A stretch of DNA of 16,088 nt, taken from Thermogutta sp. (GTDB lineage Bacteria; Planctomycetota; Planctomycetia; Pirellulales; Thermoguttaceae). The notes beneath the pieces were generated by a model, which saw only the letters and a program-made list of their open reading frames with translations, ran no database searches and was not told the origin of the DNA. The position numbers were made by a program, and so were the translations under genes. The stretch covers positions 1 through 16,088 of the forward strand of contig JAAZNR010000771.1 in the NCBI GenBank assembly GCA_012798155.1. The letters are read 5' to 3'. Below are positions 1-6,393 of this stretch, one piece after another (position 1 is the first letter of the stretch; every line of letters begins with the position of its first letter).

Positions 1-1383
1 CGCGGCAAGGAATACCCCGGCATGATGGTGACGTATCAGGTCGCCCCGGACGATTGCACGGGATGCGGATTGTGCGTCGAGGTTTGCCCGGTTCGGGATA
101 AGGAAGTGGCAAAGCATAAGGCCATCGACATGCTGCCCAAGTTGGATCACTTGGAGCGAGAGCGGGCGGCCTTCGATTTCTTCCTTACCATTCCGGACCT
201 CGATCGCAAGCGGGTGGCGGTCGATACGATCAAGGGTTCGCAACTGCTGTTGCCGCTGTTCGAGTTCTCGGGGGCCTGCGCCGGTTGCGGCGAAACGCCG
301 TACATCAAATTGATTACCCAATTCTTCGGCGACCGCATGATGATCGCCAACGCGACGGGTTGCTCGTCCATCTACGGCGGCAACCTGCCTTGCACCCCCT
401 ACACGACGAACCACGAGGGTCGCGGACCGACCTGGAATAACTCGCTGTTCGAGGATACGGCGGAGTTCGGCTTCGGGATGCGTTTGGCCGTCGATCAGCA
501 GGTTGACCACGCGACGAACTTGCTCAAAAAGCTCGCCTCGCAGGTGGGCGACAGCCTGGTTCAGGAATTGCTGAATAATCCGCAGGAAACGGACGGGCAA
601 ATCGCCTTGCAGCGGCAACTCGTGGCCGAGTTGAAGGCCAAGTTGGTAACCTCGGGCGATGCCGATGCCCGCGATCTCATCGCTTCCGCGGACTACTTGA
701 TCCGGCGGAGCATCTGGTCGTTCGGCGGGGACGGTTGGGCCTATGACATCGGTTTCGGCGGGCTGGACCATGTCCTGGCCTCCGGGCGCGACATCAATTT
801 GCTCGTGTTGGACACCGAGGTCTATTCCAATACGGGCGGGCAAGCGTCCAAGTCCACCTTCCGCGGGGCCGTCGCCAAGTTCGCGGCGGCGGGCAAGCCG
901 GGACGCAAGAAGGACCTGGGCTTGATGGCCTTGTCGCACGGCAACGTCTTCGTGGGACAAATCGCCTTGGGCGCCAACCCCTTGCATGCCATCCGCACGA
1001 TTCGCGCGGCCGAGTCCTACCGCGGGCCGTCCCTCATCATCGCCCTCAGCCACTGCATCGGCTGGGGAATCGACATGTCCAAGGGATTCGAATACCAAAA
1101 GGAGGCCGTGGCGACCGGCTACTGGCCGCTCTATCACTACGATCCCCGCGATCGCGAGCAACCGCTGCGGGTGGACAGTCGGCCTCCCAAGGGCGAGTTC
1201 AAGGAGTTCGCGCTGAAGCAGGCGAGATTCGCCATCCTCTCACGGTCCAAGCCGGAGCGGGCGGAGGAACTGTTGCGCTTGGGGCAGGAGGACATCGATT
1301 TGCGTTATTCGCTGTACGAAAAATTCAGCGCGGCCCTGGCTCGCGGCGGTATCAAGGCCGCCGCCGCCGCGGATCCGGCATGA
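1..1383 (+). CDS. nifJ: Pyruvate:ferredoxin (flavodoxin) oxidoreductase, C-terminal part
   Basis: Oxidises pyruvate with CoA to acetyl-CoA and CO2 and reduces ferredoxin or flavodoxin in the cytoplasm. The open frame runs off the left edge, so only the last 460 residues of a protein usually near 1,170-1,200 residues are present; the ATG at 22 is internal. The fragment opens with the second ferredoxin-type [4Fe-4S] motif (C19, C22, C25, C29, ending CP). The thiamine-diphosphate domain follows: CAGCGETPY, ATGCSSIYGG and TPYTTNHEGRGP, then the TPP/Mg motif GDGWAYDIGFGGLDHV and DTEVYSNTGGQASKST. The tail SHCIGWGIDMSKG is also typical of the family. The stop TGA (1381-1383) lies 29 bp before the next gene, so the two are very likely co-transcribed. 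Nothing in the visible part looks damaged. Family assignment is near certain; the physiological direction of the reaction is inferred. Confidence 0.97.
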   Translation, partial: RGKEYPGMMVTYQVAPDDCTGCGLCVEVCPVRDKEVAKHKAIDMLPKLDHLERERAAFDFFLTIPDLDRKRVAVDTIKGSQLLLPLFEFSGACAGCGETPYIKLITQFFGDRMMIANATGCSSIYGGNLPCTPYTTNHEGRGPTWNNSLFEDTAEFGFGMRLAVDQQVDHATNLLKKLASQVGDSLVQELLNNPQETDGQIALQRQLVAELKAKLVTSGDADARDLIASADYLIRRSIWSFGGDGWAYDIGFGGLDHVLASGRDINLLVLDTEVYSNTGGQASKSTFRGAVAKFAAAGKPGRKKDLGLMALSHGNVFVGQIALGANPLHAIRTIRAAESYRGPSLIIALSHCIGWGIDMSKGFEYQKEAVATGYWPLYHYDPRDREQPLRVDSRPPKGEFKEFALKQARFAILSRSKPERAEELLRLGQEDIDLRYSLYEKFSAALARGGIKAAAAADPA

Positions 1384-1399
1384 CCACTCTCAACCCTTC

Positions 1400-1405
1400 A
1401 GGAGG
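1400..1405 (+). promoter_or_regulatory. Shine-Dalgarno site deciding the start of the DHOD-like gene
   Basis: A perfect AGGAGG sits 7 nt before the ATG at 1413. An in-frame ATG at 1380 overlaps the nifJ stop (ATGA) but has no comparable site. The protein from 1413 also begins MSVDLRTKYLGLELKNP, the usual N-terminus of this family. The start at 1413 is therefore preferred. Confidence 0.85.
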
Positions 1406-1412
1406 CTGCAGA

Positions 1413-2420
1413 ATGAGTGTTGATCTACGGACCAAATACTTGGGTTTGGAGCTGAAAAACCCCATCGTCGCGGCCGCTTGTCCCTTGACGGAATCCCTCG
1501 ACAACCAGCGGCGGTTGGAAGACGCCGGGGCCGCCGCCGTCGTCCTGCCATCCCTCTTCGAGGAGCAAATCCTGCAAGAGGAGGAGAACCTTGCCGGCGT
1601 CCACGAGTTCGGAACCGACAGCTTCGCCGAGGCTCTGTCCTACTTCCCGGAGCCTGAGGAATACCGCCTCGGTGGCGAGGAGTATCTCGATCGCATCCAG
1701 GCCGCGAAACGGGCGCTTTCGATTCCGGTCATCGCCAGCCTCAACGGCACCTCCTTGGGCGGCTGGCTCCGTTACGCCAAGCTGATCGAGGACGCCGGGG
1801 CCGACGCCTTGGAGTTGAACATCTACTTCGTGGCGGCCGACGTGGAGATGACGGGCGAAGAGGTCGAGAAACGCTATCTGGACCTGGTCCAGGCCGTGTC
1901 ATCCTCGATTTCGATCCCCGTGGCGGTCAAGATCGGCCCGTATTTCAGCTCGGTGGGCCAAATGGCGCGCCGCCTGATCGACGCCGGCGCGAAGGGGCTG
2001 GTCCTCTTCAACCGGTTCCTTCAGCCTGACATTCGGCTGGATACGCTGGACACCCGCCCCCACCTCGTGCTGAGCACGGAGTTCGAGCTGCTCCTGCCGC
2101 TGCGATGGATCGCCGTGCTCTACGGTCGGGTGAACGCCTCGCTGGCCCTGACCAGCGGCGTGCATTCGTCCCAGGGGGCGATCAAAGCCGTCTTGGCCGG
2201 AGCCGACGTGGTCATGCTGGCCTCCGCCCTGTACAAGCAGGGACTGAGCTGCGTGGGGGCGATGGTCGAGCAAATGAAGCTGTGGATGGAGGAAAACGAC
2301 TATGCCTCCGTATCGCAGATGAAAGGGAGCGTGAGCCATCGCAATTCGCCCAATCCGGCGGCGTTCGAACGCGGGAACTACATGAAGGCCTTGGCGTCGT
2401 TTACCGGCACGCCGATCTGA
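1413..2420 (+). CDS. Dihydroorotate dehydrogenase-like FMN protein
   Basis: A 335-residue TIM-barrel flavoprotein of the DHOD-like family often found beside PFOR genes. Barrel landmarks are the N-terminal LGLELKNPIVAAACPLTES, the second-strand IASLNGTS (about 108-114), the central LELNIYF (133-139), VKIGPYFS (173-180), FNRF (199-202), and the C-terminal phosphate-binding segment TSGVHSSQGAIKAVLAGAD followed by VMLASALY. In genuine class 1 DHODs the segment matching LELNIYF reads like N-[LV]-S-C-P-N and holds the catalytic Cys or Ser. Here it reads N136-I-Y-F with neither, so pyrimidine synthesis is doubtful. The gene starts 29 bp after nifJ with a perfect Shine-Dalgarno, suggesting a shared transcript and a redox role linked to pyruvate or ferredoxin metabolism. 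The fold is well supported; the substrate is unknown. Confidence 0.9.
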   Translation: MSVDLRTKYLGLELKNPIVAAACPLTESLDNQRRLEDAGAAAVVLPSLFEEQILQEEENLAGVHEFGTDSFAEALSYFPEPEEYRLGGEEYLDRIQAAKRALSIPVIASLNGTSLGGWLRYAKLIEDAGADALELNIYFVAADVEMTGEEVEKRYLDLVQAVSSSISIPVAVKIGPYFSSVGQMARRLIDAGAKGLVLFNRFLQPDIRLDTLDTRPHLVLSTEFELLLPLRWIAVLYGRVNASLALTSGVHSSQGAIKAVLAGADVVMLASALYKQGLSCVGAMVEQMKLWMEENDYASVSQMKGSVSHRNSPNPAAFERGNYMKALASFTGTPI

Positions 2421-2471
2421 TTGCGCGCGGCCCTTTTGCGTAACGCCGCAAGTGTCCCCCGTGTTTCCTGG

Positions 2472-2611
2472 TAACCGTTCACGGGGACTATCCCGATTCT
2501 CCCGGCGAAGCCCGCGACAATGGGGCTCTCCTTCGGGGGTGAAGGGGCCGGGTGCGTTTCTCGGCCCGCAACGCCCCGAAGACGTGCCTGCCGCCGGCCC
2601 GTGAACGGTTA
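2472..2611. repeat. 14-bp perfect inverted repeat with internal hairpins
   Basis: TAACCGTTCACGGG at 2472-2485 is exactly complementary to CCCGTGAACGGTTA at 2598-2611, 112 bp apart. The octamer GTTTCCTG occurs just outside the left arm (2463-2470) and again just outside the right arm (2613-2620) in the same orientation. Small stems lie between the arms, for example CCTTC/GAAGG (2530-2534, 2541-2545) and GGGCCG/CGGCCC (2545-2550, 2562-2567, sharing base 2545 so not both at once). This could be a dispersed REP-like palindromic element or the closing stem of a structured RNA. I do not recognise a known riboswitch class. Confidence 0.6.
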
Positions 2612-2677
2612 GGTTTCCTGAGAGGAACGCAACGAGGCGGATCGGCGGATGACGGATTGATCCCATGCCTGTATTCC

Positions 2678-2712
2678 ATGCCTGCTTGGTTTCACGCCGG
2701 GCAGGCATTTTT
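2678..2712 (+). terminator. Rho-independent terminator candidate
   Basis: ATGCCTGC (2678-2685) pairs perfectly with GCAGGCAT (2701-2708) around a 15-nt loop and runs into five T residues (2708-2712). It probably ends transcription from the nifJ/DHOD-like unit, or a leader transcript, before the bd-like genes. It lies 258 bp downstream of the DHOD-like stop. Confidence 0.65.
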
Positions 2713-2729
2713 GCGGGGTCTCTCGGCAG

Positions 2730-2758
2730 TGGAATCCCTCAGCCATGAACGATAAAAT
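2730..2758 (+). promoter_or_regulatory. Weak sigma70-like promoter candidate for the bd-like operon
   Basis: TAAAAT (2753-2758) matches the -10 consensus at 5 of 6 positions. TGGAAT (2730-2735), 17 bp upstream, matches the -35 at 3 of 6. The position, just after the terminator and about 170 bp before the ATG, is plausible, but the -35 is poor. Confidence 0.3.
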
Positions 2759-2930
2759 GCCTCCCGGAAGTTCGTCCCGCGATTCGAATGCGAGCGGTCG
2801 TCATGAACGGCAGTGGCGGCGAAGGGACGCGCCGTTCGCCAAATGGGCGGTTTGAAGGTGCACGCGGGTCGGCGACTCGGGCGACGGCGAAGGTTTCGCG
2901 CTTTTCAGGTTACCGAGCAAGGATCAAACC

Positions 2931-4322
2931 ATGCATTATCCGTGGTGGTACGTTCCCCAGCTCACGGCCCCGATGCTCATCGCCGTGGTTTCGGTATTGC
3001 ACGTTTTGGTCTCGCACTACGCCGTGGGGGGCGGCTTGTTCTTCGCCGTGGAAACCGGCTTCGCCTACCGCACGGGTAACCGCGATTACCTCGAATACCT
3101 GCGGCGCCACGCGCCGTTCTTCATCCTGCTGACCGTCGTCTTCGGCGCGATCTCCGGCGTCGGAATCTGGTGGACGATAGGTCTGGCCTCCCCACTGGCC
3201 ACGGAAGTGCTGATCCGAAACTTCGTGTTCGGCTGGGCCACGGAATGGGTCTTTTTCGTCGTCGAGCTGTCGGCGGCGTTCATCTTCTACTATTTCTGGG
3301 GCAAGTTGGATGCGAAAACGCACGTCGCCATCGCCTGGATTTACGCCGGGGCGGCCTGGGTCAGTCTGGTTCTGATCACCGGAATCACGGCCTTCATGCT
3401 CAACCCCGGCTCTTGGCTGGAGCACCGCACCTTTTGGAGCGGCTTTTTCAACCCGCAGTTCATTCCGCAGACGATTTCGCGGACCGGAGGCGCCATCCTG
3501 CTGGCATCCCTGTACGTCTACGTGCACGCCTCGTGGACTTTGAAGGAGTCCGCTCTCCGCGAGTTGATCGTACGGCGTTCGACGCGGCCGGCCCTGCTCG
3601 GGGCCGCGCTGATCACCCTGGGCGGAATCGCCTGGTTCGCCATGTTGCCGCAGTCGGCGCGGATGGCCCTGGAGGCGGCGGCCGTCCTCACGGTGCTGAC
3701 GGTGCTGATCTTCGCGCTCACGGCGGCCGTCTTTCTGCTGCTCTATTTGGGGCCCTATCGTCACCCGGAATGGATGAGTCCGGGGTTCGCCTTGGCCCTG
3801 TTCCTCTTCGGGTTGGCCGCCTTCAGCACGGGAGAATTCATCCGTGAGGCCGTGCGCAAGCCGTACGTCGTGTACAACGTCGTTTTGGGCAATCAAATCC
3901 TGGAGGAGGAGGTGCCGGCTTTCCAGTCGGCCGGCTTCCTGCAAAGCGGTCGCTGGACGCGCGAGTACGTAAAGGAACGCTTTCCCGAGGCCCTGCAAGA
4001 CGGCAAAGTCGATTCCCGCAGGCTGCTCGACTTGAAGCAAGAGGATCGCGTGCTGGCTGGCCGAGTGATCTTCATGCACCACTGCAACGATTGCCATGCC
4101 GAGAAACGAGGCTACTCGGCGGTCGGCCCGCTACTCTTCGGAAGGTCTCGGAACATGCTCGCGGAAATGGTTTCGCACTTGCACGAAACGCATTATTTCA
4201 TGCCTCCCTGGTCGGGAACGCGCGAAGAGGCGGAACTGGTAACCGACTATTTGTGGACTCTTCGGCCCGAGCGCCCCAAAGGCATCTACCCCAACTTGGA
4301 ACGGTTGGAGACCCGGCGATGA
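2931..4322 (+). CDS. Cytochrome bd superfamily subunit I (CydA-like) fused to a heme-c domain
   Basis: A 463-residue membrane protein with about eight predicted transmembrane helices in residues 14-305, then a soluble c-type cytochrome domain with CNDCH at 385-389 and a likely distal Met at M424 in HYFMPPW. Aligned by eye to E. coli CydA, H24 matches H19 (heme ligand). E105 and E112 in TEWVFFVVELSAAF match the conserved E99 and E107. E306 before VRKPY matches E445 before GRQPW. The Q loop is absent, and the position expected for H186 (heme b558 ligand) is R184. The protein thus keeps the oxygen-reduction-side residues but not the quinol side, as described for heme-c-bearing members of this superfamily. 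Eight helices would put both termini in the periplasm, as heme-c attachment requires. RBS AAGGA (2919-2923) supports the start. The stop overlaps the next start (ATGA). It may reduce O2 or act as another cytochrome-linked oxidoreductase. Confidence 0.88.
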   Translation: MHYPWWYVPQLTAPMLIAVVSVLHVLVSHYAVGGGLFFAVETGFAYRTGNRDYLEYLRRHAPFFILLTVVFGAISGVGIWWTIGLASPLATEVLIRNFVFGWATEWVFFVVELSAAFIFYYFWGKLDAKTHVAIAWIYAGAAWVSLVLITGITAFMLNPGSWLEHRTFWSGFFNPQFIPQTISRTGGAILLASLYVYVHASWTLKESALRELIVRRSTRPALLGAALITLGGIAWFAMLPQSARMALEAAAVLTVLTVLIFALTAAVFLLLYLGPYRHPEWMSPGFALALFLFGLAAFSTGEFIREAVRKPYVVYNVVLGNQILEEEVPAFQSAGFLQSGRWTREYVKERFPEALQDGKVDSRRLLDLKQEDRVLAGRVIFMHHCNDCHAEKRGYSAVGPLLFGRSRNMLAEMVSHLHETHYFMPPWSGTREEAELVTDYLWTLRPERPKGIYPNLERLETRR

Positions 4323-5443
4323 TCGAAGCTCTGGATACCTCGGCACTGCCGGCGATGCCGGCCCCGTTCTGGTTCGTGCAGTTCTTCAAGGTCTTGGGCT
4401 TCGTCCTGCACATGGTGCCCATGAATCTATGGTTTGTGGGCATGGCGCTAGCCGTGCTTTTTTACCGGCGTTCGGGCCATGCCCGCGCGTGGGCCGAACG
4501 GCTCGGGACGCAAATGCCGGTCATCGTGGCCTTCGGCGTCAACTTCGGCATCGTGCCGCTGCTTTTTATTCAAACGGCGTACCCTTGGGCTTTTTATCCG
4601 GCCACCATCCTCACGGCTTGGTTTTGGTTCTCGATCGTCATCCTGCTGATCTTCGCCTACTACGGCGTCTATGCGTTCGCGTTCGGCCTGAAGGCGGAAA
4701 CGGGGACCATGCCTGCCTGGCGATACGCGGCGGGATGGATCGCCGCCGGATTGTTCCTGCTGATGGGTCTGCTTTTCTGCAATGGTCTTTCGTTGCTGGC
4801 CTCGCCGGATCATTGGAAGCCGCTCTGGCTGAGCCACAGCGCGGCCGGCGCCGCGACGGGAACCGCCCATCATTTCGCCGATCTTTCCTTGTGGCTCCGC
4901 TGGCTCTTGATGCTGGGGCTGGCCATGCTCACCACGGCCGCCTACACGGTCGTCGATGCCGCCTGCTTCGTGAAGGCCGACCGCAAGGAATATCGCCTCT
5001 GGGCCGCGCGATTCGCATGGCAATTGGGCCTTGCGGGAGCCGTCGTCACGGCCGCGGCAGGCGCGGCCTACGTCTGGGGAACCTGGGATCGCGAGCTTCT
5101 CGCGTACATGACCGGCGGCGTGCGGTTACCCTTGACCGTCTTGACCGCGGCATCTCCCGTCTTGCCCGTGCTCGCCCTGACGCTCTTTCGCCATCGTGTC
5201 CCGGACATCTTCGCGGCAACCGCGGCGGGCGGATCGCAGGTCGCCGTGCTGGCGTTCAACGCCGTCAGCCGCCAAGTCGTGCAGAATCTGGAACTTGCCT
5301 CTTACGGCAAGGTCTGGGAAGTTCCGCAAAGCCCGGATTGGGGAGCGATGGCCTTATTCCTAGTCACGTTCGTGCTGGGAGTCGCGGTGATCGGATGGAT
5401 GGTCGCACAGGTCGCGCGAGCCGCCAAGGCATCTGCGCCATGA
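4319..5443 (+). CDS. Second CydA-like membrane subunit of the bd-type complex
   Basis: A 374-residue integral membrane protein with about eight hydrophobic helices (roughly 17-49, 65-87, 92-125, 135-160, 191-217, 231-253, 265-290, 343-368). The start at 4319 overlaps the previous stop by 4 bp (ATGA), with GGAG at 4307-4310, so translation is coupled. An upstream in-frame extension to 4091 is a shadow of the preceding gene. The first helix, VLHMVPMNLWFVGMALAVLF, resembles CydA helix 1 with H31 in the heme-ligand place, and NFGIVPLL resembles the second helix (NFALG in E. coli). Residues 91-125, which should carry the two conserved Glu of CydA, contain no acidic residue. NAVSRQVVQ (314-322) sits where GRQPW would be. 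This fits a diverged CydA paralogue acting as structural partner in place of CydB. Homology to CydA is inferred by eye; membrane topology is well supported. Confidence 0.75.
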   Translation: MIEALDTSALPAMPAPFWFVQFFKVLGFVLHMVPMNLWFVGMALAVLFYRRSGHARAWAERLGTQMPVIVAFGVNFGIVPLLFIQTAYPWAFYPATILTAWFWFSIVILLIFAYYGVYAFAFGLKAETGTMPAWRYAAGWIAAGLFLLMGLLFCNGLSLLASPDHWKPLWLSHSAAGAATGTAHHFADLSLWLRWLLMLGLAMLTTAAYTVVDAACFVKADRKEYRLWAARFAWQLGLAGAVVTAAAGAAYVWGTWDRELLAYMTGGVRLPLTVLTAASPVLPVLALTLFRHRVPDIFAATAAGGSQVAVLAFNAVSRQVVQNLELASYGKVWEVPQSPDWGAMALFLVTFVLGVAVIGWMVAQVARAAKASAP

Positions 5444-5488
5444 CGCCTCGTACCGCGGCGGGGCTGCATCGGGCGCTTGATGGAGTAC

Positions 5489-5544
5489 GCTGAATCACCG
5501 CATTTTCCGTAATCGAGGACGCCGAATCACCGCATTTTCGGTAG
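5489..5544 (+). repeat. Two-copy tandem repeat, 24 bp, period 32
   Basis: Copy 1 (5489-5512) and copy 2 (5521-5544) match at 22 of 24 positions and share GAATCACCGCATTTT exactly. The copies are 32 bp apart, about three helical turns, which would suit a pair of protein-binding sites. They begin 45 bp after the stop of the second bd-like gene. Related AATCACC-containing sites recur around the secretin promoter. Confidence 0.6.
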
Positions 5545-5685
5545 CGGCATCCGCGCCGTTTGCGTTGTCGCGATCGGCGGACAGTATGTACCGTTCAGCC
5601 GGCGGTGCGACGACAGCCGCCAGTGATTCAAAGGTTGCATCGCAAACGGCTAGCGGCATCCGCCAAGTCGCGTGGCGGCCGATGC
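5542..5685. repeat. Nested direct and inverted repeats
   Basis: TAGCGGCATCCGC occurs exactly at 5542-5554 and 5651-5663. Just inside these lie complementary arms GCCGTTTGCG (5555-5564) and CGCAAACGGC (5641-5650). The second direct copy also forms a hairpin, CCGCCA/TGGCGG (5660-5665, 5673-5678) extended by GCAT/ATGC. The layout resembles a folded RNA or a small mobile remnant. No known family is recognised. Confidence 0.5.
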
Positions 5686-5721
5686 GCCTGTTCCTCTTTT
5701 CGCGTTGCTTCTGAATCGCCG

Positions 5722-5750
5722 TTGACAGGCCTCGGGAAGAGCTGTAGTCT
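5722..5750 (+). promoter_or_regulatory. Sigma70-like promoter candidate upstream of the gene-free region
   Basis: A perfect -35 TTGACA (5722-5727) is followed after exactly 17 bp by TAGTCT (5745-5750), which matches the -10 consensus at only 3 of 6 positions. Transcription would start near 5757, about 640 nt upstream of the secretin start. It would cross the hairpin-rich segment first. Confidence 0.4.
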
Positions 5751-6126
5751 CCCGCCCTCTTGTCCTCTCGACACCCTCGATCTTGCTCCGCCAAGAGCTT
5801 GAGACTGCGCGGCGCGTACGTCCGAGAAGTCAGCTCGGCGGTTGTGAGAAAGGGTGGCAAGGCAAGAGGTTGCCGCCCGGCCGCGGCCGCACGATACCCC
5901 CATGCAGCGACGATGAGGCATCATGGGCGGCGCGGAGACGTGCCCCCGGGAGTCGCGCGACGAAGGCCCGTTCGTTTCACCGGGCCGGACGGGCAAATGC
6001 TTTCCGGCCGCCGGGAGTCGAGCGGCAGGGATAGGAGGAAGGCGCAGCGGTGGTTCCGGCTTGGACGGATGATTTTTTGCGAAGCAACGCACGTGGGAGG
6101 CGAGGCGTTTCCGCCGCGGAAAATTC

Positions 6127-6205
6127 AGCGAAATCACCCTTGACCCAAAAACACTATTAGAGTATTTGTCCCGCACCGACTCTGTGTCGGACGAGCGAAA
6201 TCACC
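6127..6205 (+). repeat. 12-bp direct repeats flanking the secretin promoter
   Basis: AGCGAAATCACC occurs exactly at 6127-6138, abutting the -35 box, and at 6194-6205, shortly after the expected transcription start. The spacing is 67 bp. The core AATCACC is shared with the tandem repeat at 5489-5544. The placement on both sides of a promoter suggests operator sites, which is inference. Confidence 0.5.
6140..6168 (+). promoter_or_regulatory. Sigma70-like promoter for the secretin gene
   Basis: TTGACC (6140-6145) and TATTTG (6163-6168) are separated by exactly 17 bp in an A/T-rich patch that stands out from the GC-rich surroundings. The predicted start near 6175 gives a leader of about 220 nt. 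That leader begins with a CCGAC/GTCGG hairpin (6176-6180, 6186-6190) and contains a possible ATCTCC/GGAGAT pairing (6208-6213, 6252-6257). Confidence 0.6.
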
Positions 6206-6380
6206 GGATCTCCGCCCATCGGATGCGAGTCTTGCAAGGGAAAAGGCTGGGGGAGATTGCGGCGACCAAGGCATCGCATGGAGGCGATACCCCTATGCCG
6301 TGGGAGCGTAACGGACACCGAAGTAATCTTGGCTGGGACAACCGCCACCGAGGCGCGGAACGGAGTCCTGCGAGTCTCGA

Positions 6381-6387
6381 AAGGAGA
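6381..6387 (+). promoter_or_regulatory. Shine-Dalgarno site deciding a TTG start
   Basis: AAGGAGA lies 6 nt before TTG at 6394. Translation from that TTG gives a clean signal peptide. The longer open frame from 6166 would start inside the -10 box of the promoter, lacks a ribosome binding site and would bury the signal peptide 76 residues in. Confidence 0.8.
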
Positions 6388-6393
6388 GCTGGG

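Larger units (their letters stand above)
2421..2930. other. Gene-free spacer between the nifJ and bd-like operons
   Basis: About 510 bp without a credible gene; the short open frames here have arginine/proline-rich shadow composition. The first 190 bp hold a 14-bp inverted repeat enclosing several small hairpins. A terminator lies at 2678-2712 and a weak promoter-like sequence near 2730-2758. The final 170 bp before the ATG at 2931 show only its ribosome binding site (AAGGA, 2919-2923, 7 nt from the ATG). Confidence 0.7.
5444..6139. other. Long gene-free region with repeats and strong hairpins
   Basis: No open frame here has the composition, start site or motifs of a real gene; the longest, on the minus strand at about 5628-6176, is Arg/Pro-rich shadow. 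What is visible: a tandem repeat (5489-5544), an arrangement of direct and inverted repeats (5542-5685), a promoter-like sequence (5722-5750), and two strong hairpins. The hairpins are a 9-bp stem at 5852-5860/5870-5878 (one G-U pair, 9-nt loop) and GGCCCG/CGGGCC at 5965-5970/5981-5986. A run of six T follows at 6073-6078 without an adjacent strong stem. It could encode a structured RNA or a long leader for the secretin. I found no signature of RNase P RNA or tmRNA. Confidence 0.5.

Noticed and set aside
2910..4097. A 395-codon minus-strand open frame opposite the CydA-like gene
   Set aside because: It is Glu/Gln/Arg-rich with no recognisable domain and is fully explained as the antisense of a hydrophobic membrane protein.
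4091..4318. N-terminal extension of the second bd-like subunit
   Set aside because: It is an out-of-frame shadow of the heme-c domain. The ATGA overlap and GGAG support the start at 4319.
5757..6140. Known structured RNA (RNase P RNA, tmRNA or a riboswitch)
   Set aside because: None of the conserved sequence blocks of those families could be found on the plus strand. Only generic hairpins are seen.
5628..6176. Possible 182-residue minus-strand gene in the gene-free region
   Set aside because: Pro/Arg/Ser-rich without motifs or a convincing start. It overlaps the secretin promoter and has no support from neighbours.
6166..6393. Longer N-terminus for the secretin starting at 6166
   Set aside because: That start lies inside the -10 box, has no ribosome binding site and puts the signal peptide at residue 77. 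TTG at 6394 has AAGGAGA at 6 nt.
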